From positions 1,639,474 to 1,703,473 of the forward strand of contig NC_056530.1 in assembly GCF_019175285.1 (NCBI RefSeq): a stretch of 64,000 nt of DNA, in the 5' to 3' direction. Each line of letters begins with the position of its first letter. The first letter of the stretch is position 1. Origin of the DNA: Sceloporus undulatus. Its lineage: Eukaryota > Chordata > Lepidosauria > Squamata > Phrynosomatidae. Under the pieces are notes generated by a model. It ran no database searches. It was given only the letters and a program-made list of their open reading frames with translations, and had not been told where the DNA came from. Both the position numbers and the translations under genes were made by a program. Below, one piece after another: positions 60,993 through 64,000 of this stretch.

Positions 60993-61149
60993 TATCTAGC
61001 TTTCACAGCCATACGTAGAAAGTAAAAATGGTCCCCTCCTTCCATTTCATGTACTTCAGCTCTGGTAAAGACAATGTTCTCTATCCCACCTGGGGGTATC
61101 AGGTCAAGATCTACAGAATATTACTTTTACAACACTGCAGCCATTATTA

Positions 61150-61679
61150 AGAAATGCTACCATATACCCATGGGCCACATGCCACCCCAAGGTAAAAAAA
61201 TAAAATAAAATTGCAAAACATTTGTTTGCTCCAAAATGCCTCGGTGACCTCTGAGATGTGGAGGGCACCACATCTGCATGCCCAATTGGGGGCCCCAGTG
61301 GTCAAAACAATGGCAAAATTATTTTGCAAATTAAAAAAAAATGTTTTGTCCCAAAATGACCTCTAAGGGAAGGGCATTTCCATCACATTTCCCCCTTCTT
61401 ATGCCAATTTATGTCCTAGAGAGGCCTTTTTTGAAAAGGAAATGAAAAGGGAGTTACTTCTGCACACTTCTTGTTGTTAAAAGGGCCACACCTCATCTTA
61501 AAATTGCACAGGAAATCCCCAGCACTTGGTGAGAAAGCCCCCCATATCCCCTAGATGGGATTTGGAGGCAAACTATATTTTTCTTGCCAGGGGTGGGTGC
61601 AATGCAAGGGAATGCATCCTTCCAAGGTCTCTTGGTGGGCTAATGCTGACTCCTAGCCTTGCACAGTTGCCCACCCTGG
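61150..61679 (-). mobile_element. hAT-like DNA element related to 54968-55774
   Basis: Minus-strand end CAGGGTGGGCAACTGTGCAA and the GGCTAGGAGTCAGCATTAGC subterminal block are shared with the outer element in C1orf232 intron 1. The left boundary is approximate. Confidence 0.6.
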
Positions 61680-62102
61680 CTGTTCACACTGTGAAGTACA
61701 GAGCCCCATTTGCAAAATATTTCTGTCAAGCCCCTCACAGGAAAGAGTTCCTTTGGATTCAGGACTCCATTGTTTCACTGTTTTGTCACCTTAAGACTGC
61801 ATGAGTGTAGACGGTTCAACAATTGCGTCTCGAACTTCCAAGCCAGAAGTAGACCAGATAAGACACCCTTAGCTTCCCATTTCATGGTGATGCTCCCATT
61901 TGCAATTTCTCTGGGTCTTCAGTAGCAACAACAGATTTTTAAAAACACACCATTCAAATCCGCTCTGCACCCTTTTCTTCACTACTTCCTAAGAGATTCA
62001 TCACTCCATCCCCTCTAGTCTTCAGCCACAACTCATGCTGTTGCAAAAAGGTGTGCTGGAAATTACTTATTTTTATATCCTGAAATAGCCTTGGAATCAT
62101 CA

Positions 62103-62860
62103 TTACCATGTGTGCCTTCAAGTTGCCTGTTGACATAATGATCCCATTAACTTCACTGGTTTTCCTAGGCAAGGAATACTCGGAGGTGGTTTTGCCAGTT
62201 CTTTCCTCTGAAATTCTGGTGCGTTACAGACCGCCCCTTTGGGGCAGCCTGTAGGCGCACCTTTCCCCGCCGGATCGGGGCCTCAGTGGCCAGAGCGGCA
62301 GCCGCTGAGGCCCCGATCCGCCGCTTTCCGGGCTGCGGGGAAGCGGCAAAAGGCCCCTTCCCCGCAGCCTGGAAAGGGGTGTCCTTGGGGCTTCAAGCTC
62401 CAAGGACACCCCGCTGCGGCGGAGAGGAGGAGAAAGGGGCCATTTGGCCCTTTTCTCCTTTGGTCCGTTGGGCGCAGCCTTCAGACGGCTGAGCCCAGCG
62501 GACCAAACCAGGAAGGAGCTCCGAAACGGAGCTCCTTTTGGGGTTGCGAAAAGGGCGCCCTAGGCGCCCTGCCGTGACCCCAATACGTCACAACCGTGCC
62601 GCCTCATTTGGAGGCGGCGCGGCCGTGACGTATCGATGACAGCGGCCGTGTGGAACAGCCACTGCCATTTTGTGTGCGCAGAGCGCGCACTAGGGCCCGT
62701 CTTAACCCTAGTACGCACTCCGCGCATATTTTTAAGCCCGTGTGTAACAGGCCATAGCCTACAGCTCCTGGTATTCATTAGTCGTCTCCCATCCAAGTAG
62801 TAACAAGGGCTGACTCTGTTTAGCTTCCAAGACCAGACGGGAATCTGGTGCCTTTTGTGT
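62103..62860 (-). mobile_element. 5S-rRNA-derived SINE (SINE3 type), split
   Basis: 62754-62860 on the minus strand is recognisable 5S rRNA: AGCTAAACAGAGTCAG, ACTACTTGGATGGGAGACGA, GAGCTGTAGGCTAT, matching GAAGCTAAGCAGGGTCGG and GTACTTGGATGGGAGACC of 5S. The SINE body (62103-62215) continues after the inserted GC-rich element with TTTCAGAGGAAAGAACTGGC and AAGGCACACA. It is not a functional 5S gene. Confidence 0.78.
62216..62753. mobile_element. GC-rich GGCC-ended DNA element inside a 5S-derived SINE
   Basis: Left GGTGCGTTACAGACCGCC and right GTGTGTAACAGGCC match the ends of 27598-27830. The interior is about 65-70% GC with several long inverted stretches (GGATCGGGGCCTCAGTGG/GCTGAGGCCCCGATCC; GGACACCCC; GGTCCGTTGGGC/GCCCAGCGGACC). 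It interrupts a SINE at 62215/62754. Target duplication is not clear. Confidence 0.7.
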
Positions 62861-63247
62861 ATTTTAGAATCCTACAATTTTGCCTCTTCTTCATAACTTC
62901 ATTCTGCTTTTGTGACTCATAGTAGAGGACATGTACTTAGGCTGAACACTGGAAACACTATTTAGCAAATACTTTTGGCTTCTGCAATGTAGAATGTTCA
63001 CATGTTTTCAAACACATTTCTTCAGTCGTCAGAGTTGCGCTTTTTGTTTGTTCACTTGCTTTTGACTGGTATTAATGGGAAGGTGGACTAGAACAGATTG
63101 CCGCTTGTCCCTCTATAGCAAAGATAAATAGCACGATTTTCACTTCAGTGTCTGTAATCCTAACCACTGGCCATTTTGACTATGCTGGATGGGAGATGTA
63201 GTAAAAAGCATCTGGAGGGTAGAAGGTTGCTGCTCACTCTATAGGTG

Positions 63248-63436
63248 TTGTTTGTTGTTGTTGTGTGCCTTCAAGTCGTTTCTGATTTACGGTGAACATA
63301 AGGCAGGGTTTTCTTGGCAAGATTTGTTCAGAGATGGTTTGCCATTTCCTTCCTCTGAGGCTGAGAGAGTGTGACTTGGCCCAGGTCACCAGTGCATTTT
63401 CATGACCGAGCGGGGAATCAAATCTTGGGGTTGCTT
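63248..63436 (-). mobile_element. tRNA-derived SINE, near full length
   Basis: TTGTTGTTGTGTGCCTTCAA, TCTTGGCAAGATTTGTTCAG, CTCTGAGGCTGAGAGAGTGT and GACCGAGCGGGGAATCAAAT in reverse orientation. Confidence 0.85.
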
Positions 63437-64000
63437 GCTTAAGGAGAAAGCAGGTTTCGTCTTGGCATCAGATGGTTATCCTGCATTCCTTAGAGCTACC
63501 ACAAGATGACAGTGTATGTGCAGTTTGAGAATGGGAAAGGATGGACCATTTTACTTTTTTCATCTTTCTTGCATGTTCTACCTGCTACCCCTAGTTTGAC
63601 ATGCAGCATTACTTAGTCCTGATCTTTAGCTTATTGCATGTACATGCAACTCCACTGTGTCTTCCCACAATGCGTATAACTAGGTCAGTTAGCATGTTGC
63701 AGGCTGATGACTGAATAATATTACATATCCAGTGAGAGTTTGATATAGCATTCAAAGGTGCATTTCAGAAACTGAAGCCAATGTGGTGTCTGAGATTTCC
63801 CAGCTCCTATATATACCATACCATGAACAGACTGGGCCTTGATATGCTTTATTTTCTCCTACAAACCTGAGATACGTCATCAGCCAGAGCCTGGTGCAAA
63901 AGGTATGTATATGCATTTACCATTAAAAAAATCTGTTCCCTTCCCAGGAATTTGTTTAGACTATCAGCAGCCAACCACAAACCTTCCACACACAAAAACA

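Noticed and set aside
62239-62577. 112-codon Pro/Arg-rich open frame resembling a coding exon
   Set aside because: Inside the GC-rich GGCC-ended element; low-complexity composition and no splice logic.
62754-62860. Possible 5S rRNA gene
   Set aside because: Diverged from 5S, attached to a SINE body and interrupted by a transposon; it is the head of a SINE.

Overview
The window looks like nuclear DNA from a squamate reptile, most likely a lizard. The host genes are intron-rich and vertebrate, with GT..AG introns. They sit in a dense background of CR1, L2 and BovB/RTE non-LTR retrotransposons, tRNA-derived SINEs ending in ACA repeats, one 5S-rRNA-derived SINE, and many short hAT-, Tigger- and GGCC-ended DNA elements. 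Three 10-base N gaps (10597-10606, 28313-28322, 43759-43768) show it is a scaffolded assembly. Family calls come from reading and remembered family sequences; no database was searched.

Four host genes can be supported. From left to right: (1) CNKSR1, minus strand, start codon at 28884, with 14 coding exons read down to 1971 (519 codons: SAM, CRIC, PDZ, first half of PH); the rest lies left of the window. (2) An unrecognised two-exon plus-strand gene (34027-36964) for a 65-residue single-pass membrane microprotein. (3) ZNF593, minus strand, three coding exons (48502-45119), 130 residues, with a CpG-rich promoter. (4) The C1orf232 homologue, plus strand, four coding exons (53646-59921), 189 residues. 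As I recall human 1p36.11, C1orf232, ZNF593 and CNKSR1 lie in the same order, so this is a conserved microsynteny block.

Region by region: 1-28.9 kb is CNKSR1 and its introns. These hold a 3.1-kb L2 LINE that landed inside a SINE (5.7-8.8 kb), several CR1 and BovB fragments, and a nested 1.3-kb palindrome (27.0-28.3 kb) in intron 1. 28.9-34.0 kb is the CNKSR1 5' flank, with a strong inverted repeat, SINE/hAT/CR1 nests and one unexplained open frame. 34.0-37.0 kb is the microprotein gene. 37-45 kb is intergenic with CR1 and SINE debris. 45.1-48.6 kb is ZNF593. 48.6-53.6 kb is AT-rich then mostly unique intergenic DNA. 53.6-59.9 kb is C1orf232, with a hAT-in-hAT nest in its first intron. 59.9-64 kb is downstream sequence with hAT, Tigger-like and SINE insertions, including a 5S-derived SINE split by a GC-rich element.

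The genes do not form an operon-like unit. CNKSR1 is a Ras/Raf/Rho pathway scaffold, ZNF593 is a probable 60S ribosome biogenesis factor, and the other two have no known role. No CRISPR array, rRNA gene, tRNA gene, retrovirus or LTR element was recognised.
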